Position numbers and translations under genes: made by a program
In this document: piece by piece, positions 41,862 through 50,523 of the stretch
How positions within the stretch are numbered: position 1 is the first letter of the stretch
Layout: each line of letters opens with the position of its first letter
Notes under the pieces: generated by a model
The model's input: the letters and a program-made list of their open reading frames with translations, nothing else
Told to the model about the DNA's origin: nothing
Database searches by the model: none
Assembly: GCF_900141755.1 (NCBI RefSeq)
Contig: NZ_LT670844.1
Coordinates: 806,001-870,000 of the forward strand
DNA length: 64,000 bases
Direction: 5' to 3'
Source of the DNA: Bradyrhizobium lablabi
Lineage (GTDB): Bacteria > Pseudomonadota > Alphaproteobacteria > Rhizobiales > Xanthobacteraceae

Positions 41862-42667
41862 GTCTCGCGGCCTGCGAGGTTTGCGATTATCTGTTCCGAT
41901 CTAGTGACAAAACCAAAGCATTGGCGAACGTTGTAGATCGTCGCAGCCAGACAATAATCGGGCGAGGTAGTGGCGGCACAGTCCGCCACCAACAAGCAGT
42001 CGTAACCGCGAAAACTGGCATCCTGCAAGGTGCAGAGCACGCACTGGTCGGCGTTGACGCCGGCGAACATCAGGGTGGCGACGCCGAGATTACGCAAAAT
42101 GCTGTCGAGCTCGGTATCCTGAAAGCCGGACATCCGGTATTTTGCCACGTGAATATCCGAAGGATCAGCCGCAAGCTCGTCGACGATCGCCGCGGACCAA
42201 CTGCCGCGCTCCAGAACCTTTGCGCCGGAGCCCGGCAGCGGATCGCCGAGGCCGACGCCGGTGCCCGAGGGCTTGTAGACGTGCAGCAACGCCGGACTGA
42301 GGTTGAGCCTGTCCGGCCGATTGCCCCAATTGAGCCAGATCACCGGAACATCATGATGGCGCAGCACGGGCAGAAGGGCTTGCAGCGGCGCGATCGGAGC
42401 CCGGACCGGCGCGACATCAACGCCGCAATGCGCGAGCCAGCCATCCGGATGACAGAAGTCGTTCTGCATGTCGACGATGATGATGGCGGTGCGCGCAAGG
42501 TCGAGGGTGACGAGCTTGCCTTCGGCCTGCAGCGTCATCGGCCGCGGCGGCATCGGCTGCCTCACCAGATCGGCTCGTGTCTCCGAGACTGACCAGCGGT
42601 TGCGCGGACTTGAGCCCAGCGGTCGCAACCCTTCGTCATCTTTGCTGCAGGTTCCAGCGGCCGTCAT
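41858..42667 (-). CDS. Isochorismatase-fold cysteine hydrolase (RutB/biuret hydrolase-like)
   Basis: 269 aa with the catalytic triad Asp66 (IVDMQNDF), Lys176 (VAKYRMSGF) and Cys209 (VNADQCVL). A cis-peptide-like GVN precedes the Cys. Family enzymes with this N-terminal extension (PMTLQAEGKLVTLDLARTAI) include ureidoacrylate amidohydrolase and biuret/ureide amidases, so hydrolysis of a carbamoyl-amide bond releasing ammonia is likely. ATG at 42667 follows GGGAAAG. Coupled to the FAD oxidoreductase downstream, 3 bp after the cupin gene. Confidence 0.88.
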   Translation of the reverse strand: MTAAGTCSKDDEGLRPLGSSPRNRWSVSETRADLVRQPMPPRPMTLQAEGKLVTLDLARTAIIIVDMQNDFCHPDGWLAHCGVDVAPVRAPIAPLQALLPVLRHHDVPVIWLNWGNRPDRLNLSPALLHVYKPSGTGVGLGDPLPGSGAKVLERGSWSAAIVDELAADPSDIHVAKYRMSGFQDTELDSILRNLGVATLMFAGVNADQCVLCTLQDASFRGYDCLLVADCAATTSPDYCLAATIYNVRQCFGFVTRSEQIIANLAGRET

Positions 42668-42670
42668 GGA

Positions 42671-43090
42671 TCACTTTCCCTGCAGGACGCGGATATCCTC
42701 GGCGTCGAGCTCAACAGGCTCGCCGCCGCGGATCAGTTCGGCAAAGCCCTCGTTCGGGATCATCACGGTGAGGGTATAGAGCTTGCCGGCGCCGGTATTC
42801 TCGATCACATGCTCGGAACCGGGATGCAGCAATAACGAGTCGCCCGTCTTGATCGACAATGTCTTGCCGTCACAGCGAGCGACGCCCTCCCCGTGCAGCA
42901 CGTGAAAGAATTCGTGGGCGCTGGCATGTTCGTTTGGCGGCGTGGCGCCGCCGGTTTTGAAGATTTCGATCACAAAGATGTTGTCGATCGCATCTGTTTC
43001 CTTGTCGAACAGCATCACGAAGTAATTGGTATCCTTGGGCGAAATTCGGAACGCCTTCGCCTTCGCAATGTTTGCGGCGCTAAATGCCAT
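42671..43090 (-). CDS. Single-domain cupin protein
   Basis: 139 aa. Cupin motif 1 appears as HEFFHVLHGEG (with the preceding His in NEHASAHEF) and motif 2 as GDSLLLHPGSEHVIEN, giving two or three His plus a Glu for metal. May be an enzyme, for example ureidoglycolate-lyase-like or an isomerase, or a sensor. Encoded between a creatininase-family and a cysteine hydrolase, it probably acts on their shared intermediate; exact chemistry unknown. Confidence 0.82.
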   Translation of the reverse strand: MAFSAANIAKAKAFRISPKDTNYFVMLFDKETDAIDNIFVIEIFKTGGATPPNEHASAHEFFHVLHGEGVARCDGKTLSIKTGDSLLLHPGSEHVIENTGAGKLYTLTVMIPNEGFAELIRGGEPVELDAEDIRVLQGK

Positions 43091-43117
43091 GCGGAACTCC
43101 CTCCAATCTCCAATTCG

Positions 43118-43936
43118 TTACGGCTTATCGAACGCCGTATCGGCGGCGACCCGCGATAACGGATAGCGGCTGATCTGGTCGATCAGCACGAGTAGCTGCC
43201 CGGCTGCATGCTCAACCGTCAGTTTGCCGAGGTCGGCGCTTGCCTTGGTAGCGTCGCCGCAGGCCCCCTTGGGATGAAGGTCCTGGGCCTGCCAGCCGAA
43301 ACGGGCGCCGCCCTCCGGGCCCAGCATGTCGGACTCGCGCTCGATCGCAACCGACAACGGCACAAAGTTTTCGGCACGCTTCATCTCGACGAGGTCTGGA
43401 TGCAGATGCAGCATGACGCTGGTCTCGCTCTGACCGCCGTGAATGCCATGTTTGTTTTCTTGCCTATCGAAAAATTCGTCCATGTCGATCAAACGCGGCC
43501 ACATTACCGATACCGCGAACATGCCGAGCTTGACGCGCAACTCGCGGCAAACGATGTCCACCAGTTGCGGCTGGCCGCCGTGCGAATTGAAGAACAGAAG
43601 TTTGCGAATCCCGGCGCGATGCACGCTTTGGCCGAGTTCAAACCAAGCGCGCCCCAAGGTCTCGTAGGACATCGTCAATGTGCCCGGGAAAGCGAGGTGC
43701 TCGTCGGATTTGCCGACCGGCAACATCGGCAGCACCAAAGCAGGGCACTCCACCGGCATCAATTCGACCGCGCGCGCAATGATGCCGGCATTGATCGCCG
43801 CATCGACACCGACCGGCAAATGAGGCCCGTGTTGTTCGACCGCGCCCACCGGGAGGATTGCCACGACGCGCTCCGCGTCGAGACCGGTAAAATCCAGCGT
43901 GGTCAGATCCCACCACCAATGCGATTTAAGGACCAT
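43118..43936 (-). CDS. Creatininase family amidohydrolase
   Basis: 272 aa. The metal-binding signature PVGAVEQHGPHLPVGVDA gives Glu34, His36 and Asp45; NSHGGQPQLVDIVCRELR and GIHGGQSETSVMLHLHPDL supply further ligands. Relatives open creatinine or cleave amides such as 3-dehydro-scyllo-inosose-like lactones and FAPy intermediates (ArfB, MftE). First gene of the leftward operon with cupin, cysteine hydrolase, FAD oxidoreductase and flavodoxin-type reductase. Divergent from the LysR gene. Confidence 0.9.
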   Translation of the reverse strand: MVLKSHWWWDLTTLDFTGLDAERVVAILPVGAVEQHGPHLPVGVDAAINAGIIARAVELMPVECPALVLPMLPVGKSDEHLAFPGTLTMSYETLGRAWFELGQSVHRAGIRKLLFFNSHGGQPQLVDIVCRELRVKLGMFAVSVMWPRLIDMDEFFDRQENKHGIHGGQSETSVMLHLHPDLVEMKRAENFVPLSVAIERESDMLGPEGGARFGWQAQDLHPKGACGDATKASADLGKLTVEHAAGQLLVLIDQISRYPLSRVAADTAFDKP

Positions 43937-44050
43937 GCGTCAATCGTCTCCGGTGACCGGCGCGCGAGCGCTTCGGATCGTCGTCTTCAAAGTTCGTCCG
44001 TCAACGCTGATTGAGCACGCAAGCGCCGTCTCTTGAAAGTGCTTTGATTA

Positions 44051-44076
44051 GGCAAAGGCGTTGCCTTTTAGGCAAC
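44051..44076. promoter_or_regulatory. LysR-type operator between creatininase operon and LysR gene
   Basis: GTTGCC-TTTTA-GGCAAC at 44060-44076, matching the dyad at 39358-39374 in 16 of 17 positions. An extra half-site GGCAA at 44051-44055 gives the spacing GGCAA..TTGCC..GGCAA, as in the recognition plus activation half-sites of LysR targets. Lies 50 bp before the LysR start. Confidence 0.65.
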
Positions 44077-44125
44077 ATGAAGCCATCCTGAGAGCTCAAC
44101 GAAAATACTCAGGCGTGGTCCGAAG

Positions 44126-45028
44126 ATGCTGCACAGCCGGTTGTTAACCTATGTCGATGAGGTTGCCAGGACGGGATCAATCCGCAAGGCCGCCAGCCAT
44201 CTGAATGTCGCGGCGTCCGCGATCAGTCGGCAAATCCTGGCGCTGGAAACCCAATTGGGAACGCCGGTGTTCCAGCGCCTGCCGAAAAAGCTGATCCTGA
44301 CGGCCGCGGGCGAGGTTCTGATCGGCCATGTCCGCCAGACCCTGAAGGAATTGACCCGCGCCCAGGCCAAGATCGAGGAGCTTAAGGGCCTGCGGCGCGG
44401 CGAAATCACGGTCGCGATGATGAGCGGGCTGGCGTCGAATCTGGTTCCCGGAACGGTGAAGGAATTCCGTCTCACCAATCCACGGGTCAAGCTGATCCTG
44501 ACCCTTTTCACGACCGGCGAGGAAATCCAGTCCGCGGTGGCGAACGGCGAGGCCGACCTCGGCATCGGGTTCGACTTCACCAAGGACAGCAATCTGAAGG
44601 TGCTTGCCCGCGCGGTCGGAAAGCTCGGCGCGGTGATGGCGCCAAACCATCCGCTCGCGAAGCGCGCCGGCATTCGCCTCAGTGACTGTATGGATTACCC
44701 GCTGGTCGTGGCGGATGGCAGCACGGCGATCAGGCCCTATCTGGACGCGGCATTCACACGCGTCATGCTCGATCTCCAGCCGATCATCGAAACCAACGCC
44801 ATTGAAATCATGCGGCATGCGGCGATCCTGGAAAACGGGATCACCTTTCTCACCCCGTTCGACATTGAATTCGAGCGGCGTGCCGGGCGCCTCGTCTACA
44901 TCCCCGTCCGCGAATTATCTAATGATACCCAGGCGCTGATGCTGATCGGTCACGAGCGGGGCAGCAGCGCAATCGCGAGCGTGCTCGCCGAAATGCTAAA
45001 GGAGATGATGCGGGAGGCTGCTTCCTAG
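44126..45028 (+). CDS. LysR family transcriptional regulator
   Basis: 300 aa. N-terminal HTH with GSIRKAASHLNVAASAISRQILALETQLG (residues ~17-45), a linker helix, then a two-lobe effector domain (GEITVAMMSGLASNLVPG onward). Likely autoregulated and controls the divergent creatininase operon; the shared dyad at 39356 suggests it also controls the Rid gene and the importer/deaminase/Rieske oxygenase operon, which would make blocks 34194-39250 and 39489-43936 one regulon. Confidence 0.93.
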   Translation: MLHSRLLTYVDEVARTGSIRKAASHLNVAASAISRQILALETQLGTPVFQRLPKKLILTAAGEVLIGHVRQTLKELTRAQAKIEELKGLRRGEITVAMMSGLASNLVPGTVKEFRLTNPRVKLILTLFTTGEEIQSAVANGEADLGIGFDFTKDSNLKVLARAVGKLGAVMAPNHPLAKRAGIRLSDCMDYPLVVADGSTAIRPYLDAAFTRVMLDLQPIIETNAIEIMRHAAILENGITFLTPFDIEFERRAGRLVYIPVRELSNDTQALMLIGHERGSSAIASVLAEMLKEMMREAAS

Positions 45029-45090
45029 TCCTGCGCATGCTGGCGCCGAGACTGTTTGAATAAAGGACCGCTAAGTCACATGTCTGCCAA

Positions 45091-45480
45091 ATGATAAACT
45101 TGGATCATACTTTTGCCGCCCTTGCAGACCCTAAACGCCGCGCTATCGTGGCTCGCCTTGTGCGAGGGGATGCAACGGTCGGCGAACTAGCCGAGCCCTT
45201 TGGACTTTCGCTGCTCGCCCTTTCCAGACACCTGAAGGTCCTCGAGGACGCTTCTCTCGTCATCAAGGAGCAGCATGGCAAACATCGCAGATGCCGCCTC
45301 AGGCGCGAAGCGCTTACGAGCGCGGCGGAATGGATCGATTTCCACCGGACATTTTGGAACAGCAATTTCACTCAGACGGACGTGCGCCTGAATCGAACGA
45401 AGAGGAAGAAAAAGAACCGAGAGGGCGGAGAAAGACCGGATCCGCCTTCGCTCATGGGCATGGGGCCAGAAAAGGTATGA
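45091..45480 (+). CDS. ArsR family regulator with Lys-rich tail
   Basis: 129 aa winged helix: FAALADPKRRAIVARLVRGD, GELAEPFGLSLLALSRHLKVLEDASLV and the wing HGKHRRCRLRREAL, followed by the WIDFHRTFWN helix. No metal-binding cysteines are present, so it is of the non-metal-sensing (SdpR/SoxR-like) group. The last ~25 residues (KRKKKNREGG...) are basic, and the gene overlaps the 3' end of the convergent hydrolase gene by 29 bp; the extension may be a recent loss of an earlier stop. Confidence 0.85.
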   Translation: MINLDHTFAALADPKRRAIVARLVRGDATVGELAEPFGLSLLALSRHLKVLEDASLVIKEQHGKHRRCRLRREALTSAAEWIDFHRTFWNSNFTQTDVRLNRTKRKKKNREGGERPDPPSLMGMGPEKV

Positions 45481-46204
45481 TCGCTTCCGCCAGACGTGCG
45501 GTAGCGGAAAGCTGTGGGGCGTGGCCGGTCGGCAAGGAGACGACCGACGCGCCGGGCGCGAGGGCTTGCATGGCGCGCTGCACCGGTAGAATCACGGAAC
45601 GGTCGTCCAGGGTTTCGACGTAGAGGCGCGGGATTCGACCGTAACGTTCGGCTGTAGCAGGCGTCGTCACCGCGCGGCCGCCTTCGCCCTGCGGGGTTAA
45701 TTGCGCGGCGGCAGAAGCAGCATCGCCTTCCGTGCAATCCTGCAGGAAAAACGTGATGGCCGCTTGGGCCGGCACGCTCGATACAAGACGATCTGCCGAC
45801 CATACGAGGTGTGGCCCGATGCCGGAGGCTGCCGGATGCTGCTTGCTGATCGAATTGACGACATCCTGGAAGCTCTCCCCGCCCGGCAGCATCATGCCAG
45901 CGACATACACAAGTCGCGACACGTGGTCGGGCCAACGCTCGGCGAAAGCCGTGATCAGGAGTCCGCCGCCGGAATGACCGACCAGGCTGACCGGACGGCC
46001 GAAGATGCGGACAACGTCATACACATGCCGCAGGCAAGCCTCGAACGTGACGTCGGCAGGATCCGAACCATCGACACCGTTGCCGGGGAGATCGACGGCG
46101 TGGGCTACCAAGCCCGCAGCCTGGAGATAGGGCGTAAATCGCGCCCACGCCCATGACCCCTGCCAGGCACCATGGATCAGAATGACGGGATCGAAGTCAG
46201 ACAT
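45452..46204 (-). CDS. Alpha/beta hydrolase, plant-esterase-like (salicylate esterase family)
   Basis: 250 aa. Oxyanion region LIHGAWQGSWAWARF, nucleophile Ser78 in GHSGGG and catalytic His in PTGHAPQLS; the acid lies in VETLDDRSV. The HGAWQGSWAW wording resembles methyl-ester hydrolases and hydroxynitrile lyases. ATG at 46204 is preferred; the preceding in-frame TTG has no better ribosome site. Convergent with ArsR and 42 bp downstream of the 2-oxoglutarate oxygenase gene. Confidence 0.85.
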   Translation of the reverse strand: MSDFDPVILIHGAWQGSWAWARFTPYLQAAGLVAHAVDLPGNGVDGSDPADVTFEACLRHVYDVVRIFGRPVSLVGHSGGGLLITAFAERWPDHVSRLVYVAGMMLPGGESFQDVVNSISKQHPAASGIGPHLVWSADRLVSSVPAQAAITFFLQDCTEGDAASAAAQLTPQGEGGRAVTTPATAERYGRIPRLYVETLDDRSVILPVQRAMQALAPGASVVSLPTGHAPQLSATARLAEAIIPFLAPCP

Positions 46205-46246
46205 GTAAGCCGGCAAAGCAGAAAAGCGCGGATAAGTGTTGAAGTT

Positions 46247-47227
46247 TCAACCGTAGGTCCGCCGATACATTTCCTTTAGATGGCCCTCGACTGTCGTAGG
46301 TGGATATTTCGGCGCTTCGCCGCTCGCCAAACAAGAAGGCAGACATTCCACCACCTGGTCCGGATTGCCGGAAAAGAAAAACGGTACGGAATAGCGCTCG
46401 CGGCCGGAGGCATTGACGACCCGGTGCACGGTCGAGCGGAAGCGATCATTGGTCCAGCGCGCGATCAAGTCGCCGAGGTTGACGACGAAGGCGCCTGGGA
46501 TCGGGGTTGCATGAATCCAATCGCCCTCGGTCTTGCCTTGAACCTGGAGGCCGCCGACCTCATCCTGCAAGAGCAGCGTAATGCCCCCGAAATCGCTATG
46601 CGCGCCGGCGCCCTTCTCGCCGGGGGCGGCATTTGCCGGCTGCGGGGGATAATGCAGGAGTCGCAGCGTGGCATGCGCCTTGGTGCAATAGGGCACGAAA
46701 TATTCCTCATCAAGGTGCAGTGCCAACGCCAATCCCCGCATCAACGTCCGGCTCAGATCAAGCATGGTGCCAAAGTAGGCCTCGGTCACCGGCCGGAAGC
46801 TTTCCATGCCAACCGGCCAAAGGTTTGGGCCGTGATTGAAACGTCGCGCCACGACCCGGGGGTCGTCGAGCGAAAGCTCCGGCCCAATATAAAAGCTCTC
46901 CTTGAGATCGGGCGGCGCGCCGGCCTCCAACCTCTGCGCGCGCATCGGTTCGAACCCGCGTTGACAAAACGATAGGCTTTTGTCGACGGCGCTCTTTACC
47001 GCGACAGGGCTATCGAAGAAGCGCCTGGTCTCATCGAACAGAGCCGCGACCAGCCGCTCCGGCACGCCGTGATTGACGACGTAGAAGAACCCATTATCGA
47101 GGCAGGCCTCCCGAAGGCGCTCGGCGACAGCTTTCCGTTCGGCTACCGATGGGGATGAAAGGCCGCCGATATCGATGATCGGCAGCGCGGAACTCGATAC
47201 ATGGATGGCTTCAAGTGTGGATGCCAT
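46247..47227 (-). CDS. 2-oxoglutarate/Fe(II) dioxygenase, isopenicillin-N-synthase-like
   Basis: 326 aa. DIOX_N domain at about 14-130 (LPIIDIGGL, DNGFFYVVNHGVPERLV), then the jelly-roll core with iron ligands His210, Asp212 and His268 and the 2-oxoglutarate Arg278 (RERYSVPFFF). ATG at 47227 is preceded by GGAGG; the TTG at 47242 is not supported. Related microbial enzymes hydroxylate or demethylate small molecules, including plant hormones and purine-like or thymine-type bases. Follows the BMP importer, 126 bp downstream. A paralogue begins at 63763. Confidence 0.9.
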   Translation of the reverse strand: MASTLEAIHVSSSALPIIDIGGLSSPSVAERKAVAERLREACLDNGFFYVVNHGVPERLVAALFDETRRFFDSPVAVKSAVDKSLSFCQRGFEPMRAQRLEAGAPPDLKESFYIGPELSLDDPRVVARRFNHGPNLWPVGMESFRPVTEAYFGTMLDLSRTLMRGLALALHLDEEYFVPYCTKAHATLRLLHYPPQPANAAPGEKGAGAHSDFGGITLLLQDEVGGLQVQGKTEGDWIHATPIPGAFVVNLGDLIARWTNDRFRSTVHRVVNASGRERYSVPFFFSGNPDQVVECLPSCLASGEAPKYPPTTVEGHLKEMYRRTYG

Positions 47228-47353
47228 GGCGGCCTCCAACAAAACGTATGTTTTCCAATCCCGACTGCCGACCTACCGCTTGATGTGCCGGCGTCTCGCT
47301 CCTCGATACGCCGGCACAGAAATCTCGCTTCTAGCGGTAGGCTTAGATACGGC

Positions 47354-48445
47354 TCATTTGGGAACGCTACCTTCGATGCCATCGACATACCAATTGAGCG
47401 AGCTGAAGGTGGCGTCCGGCATCACGCTACCTGCGGCAACCATTTCCTTACCCGTATTGTCCTTGATCGGTCCGGCGAAGGGGTTCAGCGTGCCGGCGAT
47501 CAGCTTGGCCTTGGCGTCTTCGAACACCTTGACGGCGGCCGGCGGAATATCCGGATTGAGCGGCGCCATCACCACCAGTCCCTCCTTGAGACCCCAGCGC
47601 GTGTGCCGGTTTCCGGTCCATGTGCCGTCCAGCACCTTCTTGGTTTCGGCGATATAATAGCCGCTCCAGTCTTCCGTCGTGCCCGAGAGCTGCGCCTTCT
47701 TGCCGAAGCTCGACATATCCGCATCGATCGAGAATGCGTAGGTGCCCTTTTCCTGCGCCGCCTGAATCGACGCCGGCGAGTCCGTGTTCTGCGCGACGTT
47801 ATCGGCGCCTTGCGCGATCAGTGTATCAGCGGCCTGACGCTCCTTGCCCGGGTCATACCAGGTGTTCACCCAGATCGCCTTGGTCTTGACCTTGGGATTT
47901 ACCGCCTGCGCGCCAAGCGTCATGGAATCGATATTGCGAACGACGCTGGGGATCGGGAAAGACCCGATGAAGCCAAGCGTGTTGGACTTTGTCATCTGGC
48001 CGGCGATGGTGCCGATCAGATAAAAGCCTTCCTCAAAGCGCGGTTCGTAGACGGAGATGTTGGCCGCGGTCTTGAAGCCGTTGACGTGCTCGAATTTCAC
48101 GTCCGGGAACAGCTTGGAGACCTTCTGCAGCGGCTCCATGTAGCCAAACGAGGTTGCGAAGATCAGCTTGTTGCCATCGGCGGCAAGCTGACGAAAGACG
48201 CGTTCGGAATCGGCGGTCTCGGGGACGTTTTCCACGAACGTGGTCTTGATCGCGGAGCCGAGCGCCGCTTCCAGCTTCAGGCGGGCTACATCGTGCTGTT
48301 GCGTCCAGCCGCCGTCGCCGCGCGGGCCCAAATATACAAAGGCGACCTTTAGCGGCTCGGCCGCAAAGGCCGCCGTCGTTGCTGTCACCATCAAGCCGGT
48401 TGCAATGCATAGAGGTAAAGATTTCAAAGTTTTGCTTAGCTGCAT
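47354..48445 (-). CDS. BMP/Med family substrate-binding protein (nucleoside/purine type)
   Basis: 363 aa. Signal peptide MQLSKTLKSLPLCIATGLMV to near AAFAAE. The mature part LKVAFVYLGPRGDGGWTQQHDVARLKLE and ATSFGYMEPLQKVSKLFPDVKFEHVNG is the BMP (PnrA-like) pattern. These proteins bind nucleosides or purine-like ligands. Works with permeases and a double ATPase encoded upstream at 48500-52093 in the same direction. Confidence 0.92.
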   Translation of the reverse strand: MQLSKTLKSLPLCIATGLMVTATTAAFAAEPLKVAFVYLGPRGDGGWTQQHDVARLKLEAALGSAIKTTFVENVPETADSERVFRQLAADGNKLIFATSFGYMEPLQKVSKLFPDVKFEHVNGFKTAANISVYEPRFEEGFYLIGTIAGQMTKSNTLGFIGSFPIPSVVRNIDSMTLGAQAVNPKVKTKAIWVNTWYDPGKERQAADTLIAQGADNVAQNTDSPASIQAAQEKGTYAFSIDADMSSFGKKAQLSGTTEDWSGYYIAETKKVLDGTWTGNRHTRWGLKEGLVVMAPLNPDIPPAAVKVFEDAKAKLIAGTLNPFAGPIKDNTGKEMVAAGSVMPDATFSSLNWYVDGIEGSVPK

Positions 48446-48499
48446 GACGCTTACCTTTTGGTTAGAGCTACTTGTGATGCGACTTAGACCGCGAAGCCC

Positions 48500-49420
48500 T
48501 CACGCGGCCGAATGGAAGCTGTGGCCGAGAGAGGCCGGTTGGTTGAGCAGGATCGTCTTCGGATCACGACAGATGATGACCAGGACGATGATCGTCGCCG
48601 CGTAAGGCAGCATCGACAGAAACTCGGTCGGGATCGGCAGACCGAAGCCTTGCGCGAACAGCTGAAACTGCGTGACGCCGCCAAACAGATAGGCGCCGAC
48701 GACGACACGCGTCGGCTTCCACGTACCGAACACGACAAGCGCGAGCGCAATCCAGCCTTTGCCGGCTGACATGCCTTCGACCCACATCGGGGTCTGCACC
48801 AGCGAGAGATATGCGCCGGCAATGCCGGCGGTCGCGCCACCAAACATCACGGCGAGGTAACGGGTGGTCAGGACCGGCTTTCCGATGGCGTGGGCGACTC
48901 CAGGCGATTCGCCGATCGCCCGCAGCGTCAGGCCTGCGCGGGACTTTGTCAGGAACCATTGCACGCCGATGAATAGCGCGACCGAAAGATAGACCATGAT
49001 GTCGTAGTGAAATAGCAGCTCGCCCAGAACGGGGATGGCGGTCAGCCCGGGAATGGTGATCGGCGCCAGCCGGTTGACCGGCAGACCGGCGAGATTGTAG
49101 CCGACGAAGGCCGACAGGCCGATCCCGAACAAGGTCAGCGCGAGACCGGTCGCTACCTGATTGGTTTGCAGGTTGAGCGTGAGAAAGCCAAACACCAAAG
49201 ACAGCGCGATGCCGGCGAACGCCGCCGCGACAAACCCGAGGATGTCGCTTCCAGTTGCAAGCGTCGCGGCAAAGCCGGACACCGCGCCGATCAACATCAT
49301 CCCCTCAATACCGAGGTTGAGGACGCCGGACCGTTCGACAATGGTTTCGCCAAGCGCCGCGTAGATCAACGGCGTGGCGGCTACCACGGTAGAGGCAATC
49401 ATCGGAACGAGCGGATTCAT
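48500..49420 (-). CDS. ABC permease, nucleoside type (YufQ/NupQ-like)
   Basis: 306 aa, about eight helices. The core AALGETIVERSGVLNLGIEGMMLIGA is the diagnostic start of the BPD_transp_2 branch for BMP systems, and the segment LTLRAIGESPGVAHAIG is the coupling loop. Overlaps the second permease gene by 4 bp. Confidence 0.93.
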   Translation of the reverse strand: MNPLVPMIASTVVAATPLIYAALGETIVERSGVLNLGIEGMMLIGAVSGFAATLATGSDILGFVAAAFAGIALSLVFGFLTLNLQTNQVATGLALTLFGIGLSAFVGYNLAGLPVNRLAPITIPGLTAIPVLGELLFHYDIMVYLSVALFIGVQWFLTKSRAGLTLRAIGESPGVAHAIGKPVLTTRYLAVMFGGATAGIAGAYLSLVQTPMWVEGMSAGKGWIALALVVFGTWKPTRVVVGAYLFGGVTQFQLFAQGFGLPIPTEFLSMLPYAATIIVLVIICRDPKTILLNQPASLGHSFHSAA

Positions 49421-50523
49421 GCGGCGTTCTCCAACGTGGTCACAGCCTTCGGTGCAGGGTTTTCGGCAACGCTCACTCGCTTCAGCCGGAACGCGATGAA
49501 CAGATCGGCGGCCAAGAGATAGAACAGTAACAGCCCCTGGAACATTCCGGTGATCGCCGACGGCAAACCCATCCCCATCTGCGCCGCCTCACCGCCGAGA
49601 TAAAGCAGTGACATCAACAATGCGCCGAACACGACACCGATCGGATGCAATCGCCCGATCCAGGCGACGATGATCGCCGCAAAACCATAGCCCGGCGAAA
49701 TCTGCTGCTGTAGCCGGCCGATTGGCCCTGCGACTTCGCAGATCCCGGCAAGGCCGGCGGTCGCTCCGCACAGCATCAGCGCGATCCAGATGTTTCGCTT
49801 TTCCGAAAAGCCCGCATAGGCCGCAGCGGCGGGTGCAAGCCCCGCCACCTGCATCCGGAAACCCGCGAAGGTCTTCTGGGAGAATACCCAGGCGACCACC
49901 GCCAGCACGAGGGCGTAGACGATGCCCCAGGTCACGCGGGTTCCGTTGATCAGAACCGACATGGTTTCGGCGTCACCGAAACCCTGGGATTGCGGGTAGT
50001 TCTGTCCCTGCGGATCGCGCCAGGGGCCATGCACCAGCCAGGACAACACCAGCTGGGATATGTACACCAGCATCAGCGTCACAAGAATTTCGTTGGTGTT
50101 GAATCGGGTACGCAGGAAGGCCGGGATCGCGGCCCAGGCCATGCCGCCGAGCACGCCGGCGACCAGCATCAGCGGCATCGCGAGGCTGGAATCGCTGTCG
50201 CCGAACCACAGCGCAACGCCGCCGCCGGCGATCGCGCCCATCGTGAGCTGCCCTTCCGCGCCGATATTCCAGACATTGGCGCGAAAACCGAGCGCCAGGC
50301 CGAGTCCACAGAGCAACAGCGGCGTCGTCTTGAGCAGCAATTCGCCGATGCCATAGGCGCTCGACAATGGTTTGACAAAGAACAGATAGAACGCTTCCAT
50401 CGGATCCTTGCCCAGCGCGCTGAACAGCAAGAATCCGGTCACAAGCATGCCAAGCGCCGCCAGCACCGGCGAGGCAATGCGCATCGTCGAAGATGGCGTG
50501 GCGCGCCGCTCAAGCCTGAGCAT
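49417..50523 (-). CDS. ABC permease, nucleoside type (YufP/NupP-like)
   Basis: 368 aa. TTPLLLCGLGLALGFRANVWNIGAEGQLT is the matching motif of the partner permease class. ATG at 50523 has GGAG 7 nt upstream; the longer frame from 50556 overlaps the ATPase further. Forms a heterodimer with the 306-aa permease. Overlaps the ATPase gene by 14 bp. Confidence 0.92.
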   Translation of the reverse strand: MLRLERRATPSSTMRIASPVLAALGMLVTGFLLFSALGKDPMEAFYLFFVKPLSSAYGIGELLLKTTPLLLCGLGLALGFRANVWNIGAEGQLTMGAIAGGGVALWFGDSDSSLAMPLMLVAGVLGGMAWAAIPAFLRTRFNTNEILVTLMLVYISQLVLSWLVHGPWRDPQGQNYPQSQGFGDAETMSVLINGTRVTWGIVYALVLAVVAWVFSQKTFAGFRMQVAGLAPAAAAYAGFSEKRNIWIALMLCGATAGLAGICEVAGPIGRLQQQISPGYGFAAIIVAWIGRLHPIGVVFGALLMSLLYLGGEAAQMGMGLPSAITGMFQGLLLFYLLAADLFIAFRLKRVSVAENPAPKAVTTLENAA

